DNA from: Acinetobacter sp. ANC 3929
GTDB taxonomy: Bacteria > Pseudomonadota > Gammaproteobacteria > Pseudomonadales > Moraxellaceae
Assembly: GCF_000369405.1 (NCBI RefSeq)
Contig: NZ_KB850001.1
Span: 96,001 to 160,000 of the forward strand
Reading direction: 5' to 3'
Length of the DNA: 64,000 bases
A program made the position numbers and the translations under genes. Below the pieces are notes generated by a model. It was not told the DNA's origin, made no database searches, and saw only the letters and a program-made list of their open reading frames with translations. Of this stretch, positions 35,422 through 44,308 are shown one piece after another (positions within the stretch are counted from its first letter, which is position 1; each line of letters opens with the position of its first letter).

Positions 35422-36027
35422 TTAACTTGCGGGTTGTTCGGTCTCTGCTTTATTTCCCAACACTAAAGTTGCCAGTTTCACCATATCCATTTGAATCGTA
35501 TTAAACTGCTTTTCTATCTTGGCAAAATCAATTTTTGAAAGATCGGTTTGACCATGCAATAGCGGCATATTCAGCAACTGTTGATTTGCGCTCAATAAGC
35601 TTTGGCGAATTTGATCTACTTCCGTACTTTTTAAATTGAGTGCCAGCAAGGCATCATGTAAACCATTCAACTCTTGGCTTAATGTAGCAGTGGTACTTTG
35701 TAAAGTTTGGACATTTTTATCTTGAATCGCTTGTTGAAGGTTGGTTTGTGATTGCTTGAGCAGAGTGACGTAGTCATCTGTCTCGATTTGTAATTTAGCG
35801 ATATCACGGGCGATGTTCAACATATTGCCACGACTTAAGCTTTGGGTGTCCTGAGTGACGGTTGTTGCACTTTCTTCATTTTCAGAAGTTGTGCTTGTCT
35901 GTTCAAACGCAGTTGTTTGCTCAGTTTGTTCATTATCTTGGGGGACTTGGTCACAGCCAGTGAGCGTTAGTGCCGCCGCAAGTGTAGATACAGAAAGAAT
36001 GGCTTTGAGAGATAGATTTTCCATCAT
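35422..36027 (-). CDS. Putative lipoprotein of unknown function
   Basis: This 201-residue protein has a type II signal peptide ending in lipobox LTGC (Cys25). A Gln/Thr/Ser/Glu-rich linker of about 40 residues follows, then mostly helical, Gln-rich sequence with heptad-like Leu spacing. No known domain is recognised. ATGs at 36027 and 36024 are both possible. It is probably transcribed alone. Confidence 0.65.
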   Translation of the reverse strand: MMENLSLKAILSVSTLAAALTLTGCDQVPQDNEQTEQTTAFEQTSTTSENEESATTVTQDTQSLSRGNMLNIARDIAKLQIETDDYVTLLKQSQTNLQQAIQDKNVQTLQSTTATLSQELNGLHDALLALNLKSTEVDQIRQSLLSANQQLLNMPLLHGQTDLSKIDFAKIEKQFNTIQMDMVKLATLVLGNKAETEQPAS

Positions 36028-36156
36028 GGCTGAACGACACCAGATTATAAGAAGATGGTCACTATAATGAGAAAGTGTGGAGAAAGAAGTGATTTTTGCA
36101 ATTCAGCAACAGTTTGATGAAAGCAGAGGGGTGAATAAAGTTCTAAGTTCTGGATA

Positions 36157-36185
36157 GAAAAGAGCAGATCAACTGCTCTTTTCTA
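36157..36185. terminator. Terminator after the glutathione peroxidase gene
   Basis: AGAAAAGAGCAG (36157-36168) pairs with CTGCTCTTTTCT (36174-36185) around a 5-base loop, a 12-bp perfect stem with a T-rich arm on both strands. Confidence 0.82.
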
Positions 36186-36199
36186 TTGGTTTCTCTAAC

Positions 36200-36745
36200 T
36201 TATTTCGCTAATTCTGCTTCAATTGCGCTGACAATACGCTCGTCATCCGCAGTAATATCTGGTGCAAAACGAGCAACAATTTCACCATTCTTATTCACTA
36301 AGAATTTTTCAAAATTCCATAACACTTCTGGTGGGTTATTCGGTGTTAAACCATAATCGACTAAGTCTTTCCACCATGGACCTTCACCTTGACGTTCTGG
36401 AATTGCTTGGGTCAGGGTTTGATATAAGGCATGTTTATCTTCTCCCGCAACAGAGATTTTTGCAAACAGAGGGAAATGCACATCATAGTTCAGTGAGCAG
36501 AACTGCTGGATTTCATCATTTGATCCTGGCTCTTGTTCTAAGAAGTTATTCGCAGGAAAACCAAGAATTTCTAAGCCTTGATCTTTTTTGGCTTGATAAA
36601 GTTTTTCCAGACCTTCGTATTGCGGTGTTAAACCACATTTTGATGCAACGTTGACGATCAAAAGGACTTTGCCTTGATATTGATCTAGATCGACTTCTTG
36701 ACCTTTAATGTCTTTAACAGGAATGTGATAAACCGATTGGCTCAT
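36200..36745 (-). CDS. Glutathione peroxidase family protein
   Basis: This 181-residue thiol peroxidase has the catalytic Cys37 in VNVASKCGLTPQYEGLE, Gln/Asn residues in GFPANNFLEQEPGSN, and WNFEKFLVNKNGE. Cysteine replaces selenocysteine, as usual in bacteria, and such enzymes often use thioredoxin. The ATG at 36745 is chosen over an upstream in-frame ATG at 36775 because MSQSVYHIPVKDI fits the family start. Confidence 0.92.
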   Translation of the reverse strand: MSQSVYHIPVKDIKGQEVDLDQYQGKVLLIVNVASKCGLTPQYEGLEKLYQAKKDQGLEILGFPANNFLEQEPGSNDEIQQFCSLNYDVHFPLFAKISVAGEDKHALYQTLTQAIPERQGEGPWWKDLVDYGLTPNNPPEVLWNFEKFLVNKNGEIVARFAPDITADDERIVSAIEAELAK

Positions 36746-36863
36746 GGAATACGTCCTAATTTGTTGTTGTAACAATACCCGTTTGTTTTAACTGCTATTG
36801 CAGCAGAGTGCAATGCTCTTGATATGAATCCATACAAATAATTAGAAAAACCAAGCCTTTATT

Positions 36864-37637
36864 TCAGAGGGAAGCATTCTTAAGTTGAATGGGGGTTTGT
36901 CCAGTATAGCGCTTAAAGAACTCAATAAAGCTGGAGCTGTGGTGATAACCCAAAGCAAAGGCCAACTGTTTAATGGTCATACCTTGGCGAATTTGGTTGA
37001 TGGCAAAAATAATCTTGGCGCGATTGCGCCATTCTGACAGCGATAGTTGTAACTCTTGCTGGCTTAGACGTAGAACATGCCGCTCGCTCACCGTAAAGTT
37101 CTGTAATACCTGCTGTAGACTGCTATTAAATAATTCAGGATCAGACAACTTCTCTAAGATTGGCGACAAAATTGGATGGGTCGTTTGTGGCAAATAATGT
37201 GAATAAGTCGGTGCTTGTTTGAGCTGATCGAACAGCACTTGTAGCAGATGTTCGAGATATTCAGGGGCAGTAGCTTGTTTTTGTTGCTCTAAGATTTGTA
37301 GTACCAATGCCCGGAAGAAAGGCTCGATACTAAAACAACGACAAGTATTCCCTAAAAAATCACCAAACTTCGGGTGTAGGCGGATACAGATATAATGAAT
37401 TTCATGCTCAACAGGGAGTGATTGATGTTCAGTTCGTGGCGGCAACCACAATCCATAACTCGGTGGCGATAGGTAGTATTTACCTTCAATATCAAACTCT
37501 AAAGTCCCATTCAAACTGAAATTGAAATCACCCTAAAGTGAAGAATGAGGTGTGACAATATCGTCTTTTTGATATAGAAATTCATGCACTTCTATACCGT
37601 GTAAAAAGGGAAATTGTTCAGCAACATCATGCTTCAT
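36864..37637 (-). pseudogene. AraC-family regulator interrupted by one TAG codon
   Basis: The minus strand opens at an ATG (37637) and reads 34 codons to VTPHSSL, then a TAG at 37533-37535. The same frame continues GDFNFSLNGTLEFDIEGKYY, the cupin-like sensor, and ends with an AraC helix-turn-helix (MTIKQLAFALGYHHSSSFIE and FKRYTGQTPIQLK). Related proteins often have a Trp in the matching HSHxWG position, so a TGG-to-TAG change is likely. Without the stop the protein would be about 257 residues. An internal ATG at 37514 could give a truncated product that keeps the DNA-binding domain. Confidence 0.8.
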
Positions 37638-37651
37638 TTGAGGGGCTCGTT

Positions 37652-38866
37652 TTAGTTTTCGTAGGTCACTTTAGGATTGTTTAAACCTTTGGCTAAAGTA
37701 AAAATACTAATCAAAGCTAAGGCAACAAAACTAATTACACCATAAATTAAGATATTTTCATTGAAATGATCAACCACATAACCACCGAGTAGTGAACCTG
37801 TCGCGATCATGACTTGGAACATGCCGACGAACAGAGGCATACCTTTTTCCACGGCATGAGGCGCATGCACAAACATCCAGATATTGGCTGAGGTAGGGAA
37901 AGCACCAAAAGCAAAACCCCATAAGGCGGTCAGTACAATAGCTCCAAACTCATGAACTGCAAAGATTGGGAAGCCAAAGAAGACGATTGCAAAACAGATC
38001 CCGACAAAGGCAAGAGTGTAGCGTACATTCAAATTGCCACTATAGCCTGCAAAGGCATTACCAAAAATACCTGCAATACCATAAAGCAGAAGCAATGAGC
38101 TAATGGTGGTTCCGTTAAAACCTGCAATATTTTTAAAGAATGGCGCCAAGTAACTATAAGCACAGAAGTGAGCAAGACCAATCAGTAACACGATCAACAT
38201 ACCGCTACGTGCTTTGGGCGTACGCAATAATGCAGGTAAATCGTGTAAATGAATGGCAGAGTCAGGTTTTAGTTTGGGTAAGAAAATGACTTGTAGAACC
38301 AAAACCAGCAGTCCAATCACCGCAGTAATGCCGAATGCACTTCGCCAACCATAGAATTCACTGAGCCATGTTCCGATTGGAACGCCTAGGACGGTTGCAA
38401 AAGTAACACCTGCCATCACAATTGCAGTGGCTTTGGCGATAGGTAAATGTGGTGGTGCAAGCTTGCCACTGAGCGCGATTGCTGTTGCCCAGAATCCACC
38501 AATTGAAATTCCAAGTACTAGACGGCTGAGTAATAACACATTGAAGTTATCGGCAAATGCCGTAATGGTGTTGGCAATGACCATAATTGCAGTAAGTAAG
38601 ATCAATACATAACGACGATCAAGCTGTTTAACCCAAATGGGTAATAGTGGTGCAGCAATTGCTGCCATCACACCAGGCAAGGTAATGATTAAACCTGCGG
38701 TCCCGACAGAAATATTTAAGTCCGCTGCGACACTATTCAGTACGCCTACAGGCAAGAATTCGCTGGTCACCAATGCAAAAGCACCAATCGCGACAGCTAA
38801 AATTGCATACCAACTACCTTGCGTGGTTTCGATGGGTCGTGCATCTGAGGAAGTGGATTGTTCCAT
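37652..38866 (-). CDS. MFS exporter, DHA1-like (copy 1)
   Basis: This 404-residue protein has 12 hydrophobic segments and DHA1-type motifs: TSEFLPVGVLNSVAADLNIS, LDRRYVLILLTAIM (motif A) and GISIGGFWATAIALSGKLAP (motif B region). It is closely similar to the next gene, so the two are paralogues. The end lies 15 bases from the AraC pseudogene. Its promoter carries two TetR-type operators shared with the second copy. Substrate unknown; drug or sugar efflux is typical. Confidence 0.88.
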   Translation of the reverse strand: MEQSTSSDARPIETTQGSWYAILAVAIGAFALVTSEFLPVGVLNSVAADLNISVGTAGLIITLPGVMAAIAAPLLPIWVKQLDRRYVLILLTAIMVIANTITAFADNFNVLLLSRLVLGISIGGFWATAIALSGKLAPPHLPIAKATAIVMAGVTFATVLGVPIGTWLSEFYGWRSAFGITAVIGLLVLVLQVIFLPKLKPDSAIHLHDLPALLRTPKARSGMLIVLLIGLAHFCAYSYLAPFFKNIAGFNGTTISSLLLLYGIAGIFGNAFAGYSGNLNVRYTLAFVGICFAIVFFGFPIFAVHEFGAIVLTALWGFAFGAFPTSANIWMFVHAPHAVEKGMPLFVGMFQVMIATGSLLGGYVVDHFNENILIYGVISFVALALISIFTLAKGLNNPKVTYEN

Positions 38867-38922
38867 GTGAATTTCCTTATTTGTCAGTAATTTGACAAAA
38901 GGGTTAAGAATAAATGAATTTT

Positions 38923-38996
38923 TTATAACGATCGTTATAAAATAAAATAGTGGATAAATGCAAAGTCGTCAATTAATTTAATAGTGATCGTTATAA
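38923..38996 (-). promoter_or_regulatory. Promoter and paired operators of MFS copy 1
   Basis: On the minus strand TTGACG (38967-38972) and TATTTT (38944-38949) are 17 bases apart. The perfect 18-bp palindrome TTATAACGATCGTTATAA lies just downstream at 38923-38940. A 15-of-18 match lies upstream of the -35 box at 38979-38996. The centres are 56 bp apart. The same design, with the same spacing, is found before MFS copy 2, next to the tetR gene. Confidence 0.78.
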
Positions 38997-39126
38997 AAAT
39001 ATTTGTAAGGCTTATGATAAATATGCATAGCTTGGGAAAGTCGTGCGGAAAAGGAAATAAATCAATAGAGTCGCCTTAACGGGTTGTGTAGAGGCGACCA
39101 GTCATAATGTAGTATTATCTCTGCAT

Positions 39127-40353
39127 CTATTGTTGCTTTTGATCATGGATTTTAGGGTTGTTTAGGCCACGCGCCAGTGTAAAAATCAATATTAAAGAGC
39201 AGAGTACCAATGGCAGCATGGCGAAAAATAAGATCGTACCATTAAAATAATCAACGATAATGCCGCCAAACATACTGCCCAACGCAATCAAGATTAAAAA
39301 GGTCAATGTCACCATTGGCATGCCTTTTTCAACTGCTTCAGGCGCATGCGTAAACATCCAGATGTTGACCGCTGTTGGGATAATTCCATAAGCGAAGCCC
39401 CATAAAGCAGTCAATATGATTGCAGAGACGACATGTGTTCCAGACAGTGGGAGGCAGAGAAAGGCAAAGAAGAAGGTGATACCACTGACTGCAAAGGTAT
39501 AACGGATATTCTTCTGACCAAGGTAGCCCGCAAAAATATTACCAAAAATCCCTGCAATACCATAGACCAGCAGTAAACGACTAATCAGACCATCAGAGAA
39601 GTCTAGTTGATGCTTAAAAAAGGCAGAAAAATAACTATAAGCCGCAAAATGTGCAAAGCCCATAAAAATAAAGATAATGAGACCTTTACGCGCTGCAGAA
39701 TGTTGTAACAGGATCGGGAGTTCTTTCCAACGCAATGAAGAGGCGGGTTTGAGTTGAGGTAGATAAAGATACTGGAATATAAACAGTAACACGCCCATCA
39801 AAGAAATTGCGGTGAAAGAGGTCTGCCAGCCATTATACTGAGCTAACCATGTACCCATCGGGACACCCAATACACTGGCCAAGGTGACGCCGAAGGCCAC
39901 CCAGGCCGTTGCCTTGGCAATGGGTAAATGTGGGGGGGCGAGTCGACCACTTAAGGCGACGGCAGTTGCCCAAAATCCTCCAACAGCAACACCCAAGATG
40001 ATACGCCCGACCAAAAGTAGAATAAAATTTGGCGCAAATGCCGTGAGGAGATTCGCAACAATCATCAACAGGGTTAATATTAATAAAAGTGAACGCCGAT
40101 CCAGTGTTTTAGCCGAAATTGGGATCAATACGGCGGCAAACATACCAACAATTGCGGTTAAAGAGACCGTTAGACCTGCCGTTCCAACTGAAATTTGAAA
40201 GTCTTGCGCGATTTCATTGAGCACACCAATGGCAAGAAACTCACCTGTGACCAACGCAAACGCGCTGAAGGTAACAGAGAGTAATGCGAGCCAGTTACCT
40301 TGTGAAAGGTTTGAGTCCAGAGAGCTGATGTCAGTCGGAGATGATTGTTCCAT
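39127..40353 (-). CDS. MFS exporter, DHA1-like (copy 2)
   Basis: This 408-residue, 12-helix protein closely follows the sequence of the preceding MFS gene: TGEFLAIGVLNEIAQDFQIS, LDRRSLLLILTLLMI and GVAVGGFWATAVALSGRLAP. A tandem duplication is likely, and it includes the promoter region. It is divergent from a TetR regulator, the usual arrangement for a repressor-controlled efflux gene. Confidence 0.88.
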   Translation of the reverse strand: MEQSSPTDISSLDSNLSQGNWLALLSVTFSAFALVTGEFLAIGVLNEIAQDFQISVGTAGLTVSLTAIVGMFAAVLIPISAKTLDRRSLLLILTLLMIVANLLTAFAPNFILLLVGRIILGVAVGGFWATAVALSGRLAPPHLPIAKATAWVAFGVTLASVLGVPMGTWLAQYNGWQTSFTAISLMGVLLFIFQYLYLPQLKPASSLRWKELPILLQHSAARKGLIIFIFMGFAHFAAYSYFSAFFKHQLDFSDGLISRLLLVYGIAGIFGNIFAGYLGQKNIRYTFAVSGITFFFAFLCLPLSGTHVVSAIILTALWGFAYGIIPTAVNIWMFTHAPEAVEKGMPMVTLTFLILIALGSMFGGIIVDYFNGTILFFAMLPLVLCSLILIFTLARGLNNPKIHDQKQQ

Positions 40354-40407
40354 AAAAATTTCCTTTATTGTTATTTAGATAACAATAAAATTGAAATGAA
40401 TAATTTT

Positions 40408-40481
40408 TTATAACGATCGATATAAAATAAAATAGTTGATTAAAGTTGCTGCGTCAATTAATTTGATAGTGATCGTTATGA
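40408..40481. promoter_or_regulatory. Promoter and paired operators between MFS copy 2 and tetR
   Basis: For the leftward MFS gene, TTGACG (40452-40457) and TATTTT (40429-40434) are 17 bases apart on the minus strand. TTATAACGATCGATATAA at 40408-40425 is a near-perfect palindrome. A 14-of-18 match at 40464-40481 overlaps the first possible ATG of tetR. Spacing between the two sites is 56 bp, exactly as before MFS copy 1. Confidence 0.75.
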
Positions 40482-40498
40482 AAATACCTGTGACTGTT

Positions 40499-41143
40499 AT
40501 GACAAATGCACCTGATCCTCTGCCAACACCGTGTGATGACAGCTTGAAAAAAAAGCGTGGCCGTCCAAAGTGTTTTGACGAGCAGCAGGCTTTAGAAAAA
40601 GCCATGTTGTTATTTTGGGAGCATGGTTATGAAGCCACATCGATCAGTGATTTAACACAAGCACTAGAGCTGACTGCACCGAGCTTATATAGTAGCTTTG
40701 GTGATAAAGCTGGGCTGTTTTATAAATGCATTGATTATTATTTGGCACATGAAGCTTGTCCGATCGTTCCTATTTTTTTAGAAGCCAAAACCGCCAAAGT
40801 TGCATTTGAGCTTTATTTATATGACAACGTTAAACGTTTGGCTCAACCCAATAAACCAGCCGGTTGTATGTTGGTTGTTGCGACCATGAACTGCTCGGAC
40901 AATGCCCAGGCGGTACAACACAATATTCTGGAAAAACGTTTGCAGACCAAGCAAAAACTCTTTGAACGTTTAGAGCAGGGAGTTGCCAACGGTGATTTGT
41001 CAGCAACAGCGCCTTTACAGGAAATGACAGACTTCTATGCAACGGTTGTGCAGGGTCTGACCATCCAGGCACGAGATGGGGCAACGGTTGAGCAACTGCA
41101 TAAGGTGGTTGAACACGCGATGCGCGCATGGGAGCTGTTCTAA
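40499..41143 (+). CDS. TetR family transcriptional regulator
   Basis: This protein of about 214 residues has a basic leader (KKKRGRPKCFDEQQALEKAM), then GYEATSISDLTQALELTAPS and LYSSFGDKAGLFYKCIDYYL, the TetR helix-turn-helix. A helical ligand domain follows. ATGs at 40478 and 40499 are possible; the first lies inside an operator-like repeat, so the second is preferred. It most likely represses itself and both MFS genes through the shared palindromes. Confidence 0.88.
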   Translation: MTNAPDPLPTPCDDSLKKKRGRPKCFDEQQALEKAMLLFWEHGYEATSISDLTQALELTAPSLYSSFGDKAGLFYKCIDYYLAHEACPIVPIFLEAKTAKVAFELYLYDNVKRLAQPNKPAGCMLVVATMNCSDNAQAVQHNILEKRLQTKQKLFERLEQGVANGDLSATAPLQEMTDFYATVVQGLTIQARDGATVEQLHKVVEHAMRAWELF

Positions 41144-41243
41144 GCCACGATGTCGTGACTGCGATATAAATGTCTGAAATACGATATTTCAATTATTTTG
41201 GACATCTTCCACAATACTCTCATTGCTGAGATATGGTGAGAAA

Positions 41244-42167
41244 ATGATGGGTCAGTTGAGTAAGTACCAAAAATGGGCCTTCGTATTGCCCTTGATTGCG
41301 GTATTGATTTGGTCGTTGAATATTGCGGTGACACGTTATGTGGCGGACTATATTTCGCCTGTCAGTATTAGTTTTTATCGCTGGTTGGTTGCCTTTCTTG
41401 TTTTAACGCCGTTTATGTTGCCGAAAGTGTGGCAGCAGCGTGATTTAATTCGTCCATTCATTCCTAAATTAGCAGTGCTCAGTGCTTTTGGTATGGTGTT
41501 GTACCAAGGTCTATCTTATACCGCCGCGCACTATACCACTGCGACCAATATGGGTATTGTGAATGCCTTTGTGCCAATTTTTACCATCTTTATTTCTTAT
41601 TTTATTTTAAAAGACGCACCAAATCGTTTTGCTATTTTTGGTAGTCTCTTATCTTTTGCAGGCTTGATTTATGTGATGAGTCAAGGTCACCTCTCCAACC
41701 TACTTGATCAAGGTGGGCATTGGGGCGACGCAGTCATGGTATTGGCTGTGGGTTTCTATGCATTTTATGGCGTGTTTTTGAAGAAATGGCAATTGCAGCT
41801 TCCTCTAATGAGCAGCTTGTATGTACAAATCGGTTTTGCGTTGTTGTATCACGTCCCATTCTTACTCTGGTTTGGTCTAGATGGAATTAATGCACAGAAT
41901 GCAGCGAGTGTTCTTTATGCCGGCATGTTCCCTTCGTTGATCGCACCGTTATTATGGATGGTGGCAGTACAGGCCATTGGCCCAAACCGGACCAGTATTT
42001 TTATGAACTTAATGCCTGTATTCACTGCGATTATTGCCAGTTTTTGGTTGTCAGAACACTGGACCATTTACCATACCATTGGCGGTCTGATGATCTTGAT
42101 GGGGATTATTATGGCGCAGAAAAAAACGGTTAAAGTATCAGTTCCATTGGCTGAATCTGCTTCTTAA
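41244..42167 (+). CDS. EamA/DMT family transporter
   Basis: This protein of about 307 residues has ten hydrophobic segments in two EamA repeats: LIWSLNIAVTRYVADYISPV at the start of the first, and VGFYAFYGVFLKKW at the start of the second, with the SxxGGxM-like HTIGGLMILMGI near the end. DMT proteins of this type export metabolites or amino acids. ATGs at 41244 and 41247 follow GGTGAG. A hairpin lies 14 bases after the stop. Confidence 0.87.
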   Translation: MMGQLSKYQKWAFVLPLIAVLIWSLNIAVTRYVADYISPVSISFYRWLVAFLVLTPFMLPKVWQQRDLIRPFIPKLAVLSAFGMVLYQGLSYTAAHYTTATNMGIVNAFVPIFTIFISYFILKDAPNRFAIFGSLLSFAGLIYVMSQGHLSNLLDQGGHWGDAVMVLAVGFYAFYGVFLKKWQLQLPLMSSLYVQIGFALLYHVPFLLWFGLDGINAQNAASVLYAGMFPSLIAPLLWMVAVQAIGPNRTSIFMNLMPVFTAIIASFWLSEHWTIYHTIGGLMILMGIIMAQKKTVKVSVPLAESAS

Positions 42168-42368
42168 ATGTGAAAATGGGTGGTGTGTTTGTTTAAAATA
42201 ACAACAAACGCACCAAAAATATTTTTTCATGACTGTGCTTTCTATATGATTTGCAAATATATTTTTAAGATTTACTAAATTTATGATCAAAAAAAAGCTG
42301 AATAAAAATATCAATATAATTTTATTGGAAATAAGGAAGTGACAAAATTGGTACGCTTTTCACACTTT
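42168..42368. other. AT-rich spacer after the EamA gene
   Basis: This is the first part of a 394-base gene-free stretch before tsaC. Apart from the EamA hairpin at 42182-42214 it is AT-rich and shows no open frame with a ribosome binding site. The rest of the stretch holds the candidate small RNA described separately. Confidence 0.5.
42182..42214 (+). terminator. Hairpin after the EamA gene
   Basis: GGTGTGTTTGTT (42182-42193) pairs with AACAAACGCACC (42203-42214) with one G-T pair. T-rich sequence follows after a short A-run. It probably ends the EamA transcript. Confidence 0.55.
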
Positions 42369-42397
42369 TTGTTAGATAAATAATATATTTGTATAAA
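42369..42397 (+). promoter_or_regulatory. Promoter of the candidate small RNA
   Basis: TTGTTA (42369-42374) and TATAAA (42392-42397) are spaced by 17 bases. Transcription would start near 42404 in GGGACGATTCCC. No open frame with a ribosome binding site follows before the terminator at 42511-42544. Confidence 0.55.
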
Positions 42398-42403
42398 TGG
42401 GAC

Positions 42404-42544
42404 GATTCCCTCATAATACCAACCACAGCAAGATGATTCATTTTTAGAATGAATAAGTTGCTCACCAAATTTACGAACCCTCTGGATGTGATTATACACA
42501 TCCTTTTTATGCTCAGTTATCCCTATATAACTGAGCTTTTTTTT
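42404..42544 (+). ncRNA. Candidate small RNA with three hairpins
   Basis: The interval downstream of a good promoter holds three stems. AGCAA/TTGCT encloses ATTCATT/AATGAAT at 42427-42462. GGATGTG/CACATCC is at 42484-42503 and is followed by T5. GCTCAGTTAT/ATAACTGAGC is at 42511-42536 and is followed by T8, a strong terminator on this strand only. The tsaC gene beyond it is on the other strand, so the terminator does not belong to it, and the EamA gene has its own hairpin. This leaves an independent non-coding transcript of about 140 nt as the best reading. No known RNA family was recognised. Confidence 0.5.
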
Positions 42545-42561
42545 GTCTGCTATTCACCTAA

Positions 42562-43131
42562 TTAAGCGCGAACAACTTCACCTGTGAGTGCATTCAAAAT
42601 GCGACTTGGTTCTCGGCTCAATCCTAAATCGCCTTCGAGATAATTTAATTTATTGTCAAAATACCCCTGAGCATCTTCTAGACTATGGGCTGGAGTAAGA
42701 CCTGCAGGGTTCGCACTGGTAGAGACGATAAAGCCACCAAATTGCTGGCAGAGTTGCATACACAGTGGATGCGTGGTCACTCGAACCGCAACCAAAGGAT
42801 GCTGGCCTTTAATCCACGTTGGGATATGTTGATCAACGGGGAGTAACCAAGTGGTGGCCCGTTCTGTTGGAAGACGGTTTGACCAGCTGGCGATGACTTG
42901 CTGACGTAGATCAGCGTTTAAGCCTTGTAGTAAATGTTCGACTTGATCTAAATGCCCTGCCAATAAAATCACCCCTTTTTCAACGGGACGATGTTTTAGC
43001 TCTAAAATGTCTTGAAATGCTTGCTCATTAAATGGATCACAGCCCAATCCCCAAACGGCTTCTGTTGGATAAGCCAGAACTTGTCCTTGTTTTAAAAGTT
43101 GAGCTGCTTCAGAAATAGAGGAAGTAATCAT
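42562..43131 (-). CDS. tsaC: Threonylcarbamoyl-AMP synthase
   Basis: This 189-residue Sua5/YciO/YrdC-domain protein has SEAAQLLKQGQVLAYPTEAVWG at the start (here residues 7-28) and ELKHRPVEKGVILLAG near residue 44, then STSANPAG near residue 139. It makes threonylcarbamoyl-AMP for the t6A modification of tRNAs reading ANN codons. It lies beside dprA, a common arrangement in gammaproteobacteria. Confidence 0.93.
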   Translation of the reverse strand: MITSSISEAAQLLKQGQVLAYPTEAVWGLGCDPFNEQAFQDILELKHRPVEKGVILLAGHLDQVEHLLQGLNADLRQQVIASWSNRLPTERATTWLLPVDQHIPTWIKGQHPLVAVRVTTHPLCMQLCQQFGGFIVSTSANPAGLTPAHSLEDAQGYFDNKLNYLEGDLGLSREPSRILNALTGEVVRA

Positions 43132-43167
43132 GGGATGTATGTGAAAACAGGAGAGGGTGTGACTAGT

Positions 43168-44298
43168 TTAATGCATTGGGCGGCAACGTAAATAGCGTCC
43201 TGCTTGTTGCATGCATAAACCGAGTAATTCTAATTCCATCAATTGTGCAGTCAGCTCCGCAATCGGCATCGGGTGGCGTTGGATTAACTGATCTAAGTCT
43301 TGTCCGACCCAATCTAAAACTTGATAAAGTGCAATCAGATGATTGGGCAGGCTTGGAGGGGCGGCGGGTGCTTGTTCGGTGGTTTGTTGCTGGGTTTGCC
43401 ATTGCGTTGGTAATGCAAGATCTTCGATGACTTGTTCGGGATGATCGACCAGAATCGCACCTTCTCGAATCAGTTGATGACAGCCTTGATGATGCTCACT
43501 ATAAATATGTCCAGGAATTGCGAACACCATTTTACCTTGTGTTGCCGCTTCATTGGCCGTGATCAATGAACCACTTTTGAGTGCTGCTTCTACGACTAAG
43601 ACACCGAGACTAAGGCCACTGACAATACGGTTACGCCTTGGAAAATGTTGCTGTAAGGGCATCGTGGTAGGTAGGAACTCGGTGACAATCGCACCAGATT
43701 GAACAATTTGTTGTGCCAGTTGGGTATGTTGTGATGGATAAACCGTATCTAAACCTGTGCCCGTAACGGCAATCGTACGCTGATGTGCCAAGCCACCTTG
43801 ATGTGCGGCTTGATCAATCCCGTGTGCGAGTCCGCTACTAATATAAAAGCCTTTTTCACTTAGATAATAAGCAAAGTCATAGGCGACCTGTCGGCCATGT
43901 GGACTCGGTTTACGGCTGCCCACCATGGCAATTTGAGGTTGTAATAATGCTTGTGCCTGACCTTGTCCAAATAGAACCGGTGGACGATCTACATAAGGTA
44001 GCAGTTGAGTCGGGTAGCCAATATCATCAGGCGTTAAGATAAAGTCGCTATGTTTGCAAATCAACTGAATCTGTTGTTCAAATTGTTGTTGACCTTGGGG
44101 TATTTGGAATTCTGCTAAACGTTTTAAATGATTGGCATGTAAGCCAAGTTGAGACCATTCAGAGAGACGCTGTGGTAGCGTCGCTTGTTCACAATTGCCA
44201 AAATGTTGCTGAATTTTGGCAAAACTTGAGAGCGAATGTTGAACCAAGTACCACACCAACACTGTGTGATAGTGATGAGGCGATAGTTGATTCAACAT
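43168..44298 (-). CDS. dprA: DNA-processing protein DprA (Smf)
   Basis: This 376-residue protein has the Rossmann-like core: IAMVGSRKPSPHGRQVAYDF near residue 128, ISSGLAHGIDQAAHQGGL near residue 154, FPRRNRIVSGLS near residue 219 and GSLITANEAATQGK near residue 244. A C-terminal winged-helix segment follows. DprA loads RecA on incoming single-stranded DNA in natural transformation, a trait typical of Acinetobacter. It is co-oriented with the LysM gene (10-base gap) and tsaC. Confidence 0.94.
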   Translation of the reverse strand: MLNQLSPHHYHTVLVWYLVQHSLSSFAKIQQHFGNCEQATLPQRLSEWSQLGLHANHLKRLAEFQIPQGQQQFEQQIQLICKHSDFILTPDDIGYPTQLLPYVDRPPVLFGQGQAQALLQPQIAMVGSRKPSPHGRQVAYDFAYYLSEKGFYISSGLAHGIDQAAHQGGLAHQRTIAVTGTGLDTVYPSQHTQLAQQIVQSGAIVTEFLPTTMPLQQHFPRRNRIVSGLSLGVLVVEAALKSGSLITANEAATQGKMVFAIPGHIYSEHHQGCHQLIREGAILVDHPEQVIEDLALPTQWQTQQQTTEQAPAAPPSLPNHLIALYQVLDWVGQDLDQLIQRHPMPIAELTAQLMELELLGLCMQQAGRYLRCRPMH

Positions 44299-44308
44299 AG
44301 GTGATTAC

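Noticed and set aside
40436..40498. Earlier start of the TetR gene next to the MFS pump
   Set aside because: The upstream codons lie in the promoter and operator repeats of the divergent pump gene, so they are unlikely to be coding.
42311..42499. 62-codon minus-strand frame in the spacer before tsaC
   Set aside because: It has low-complexity composition, no ribosome binding site, and overlaps the hairpins of the candidate small RNA on the other strand.
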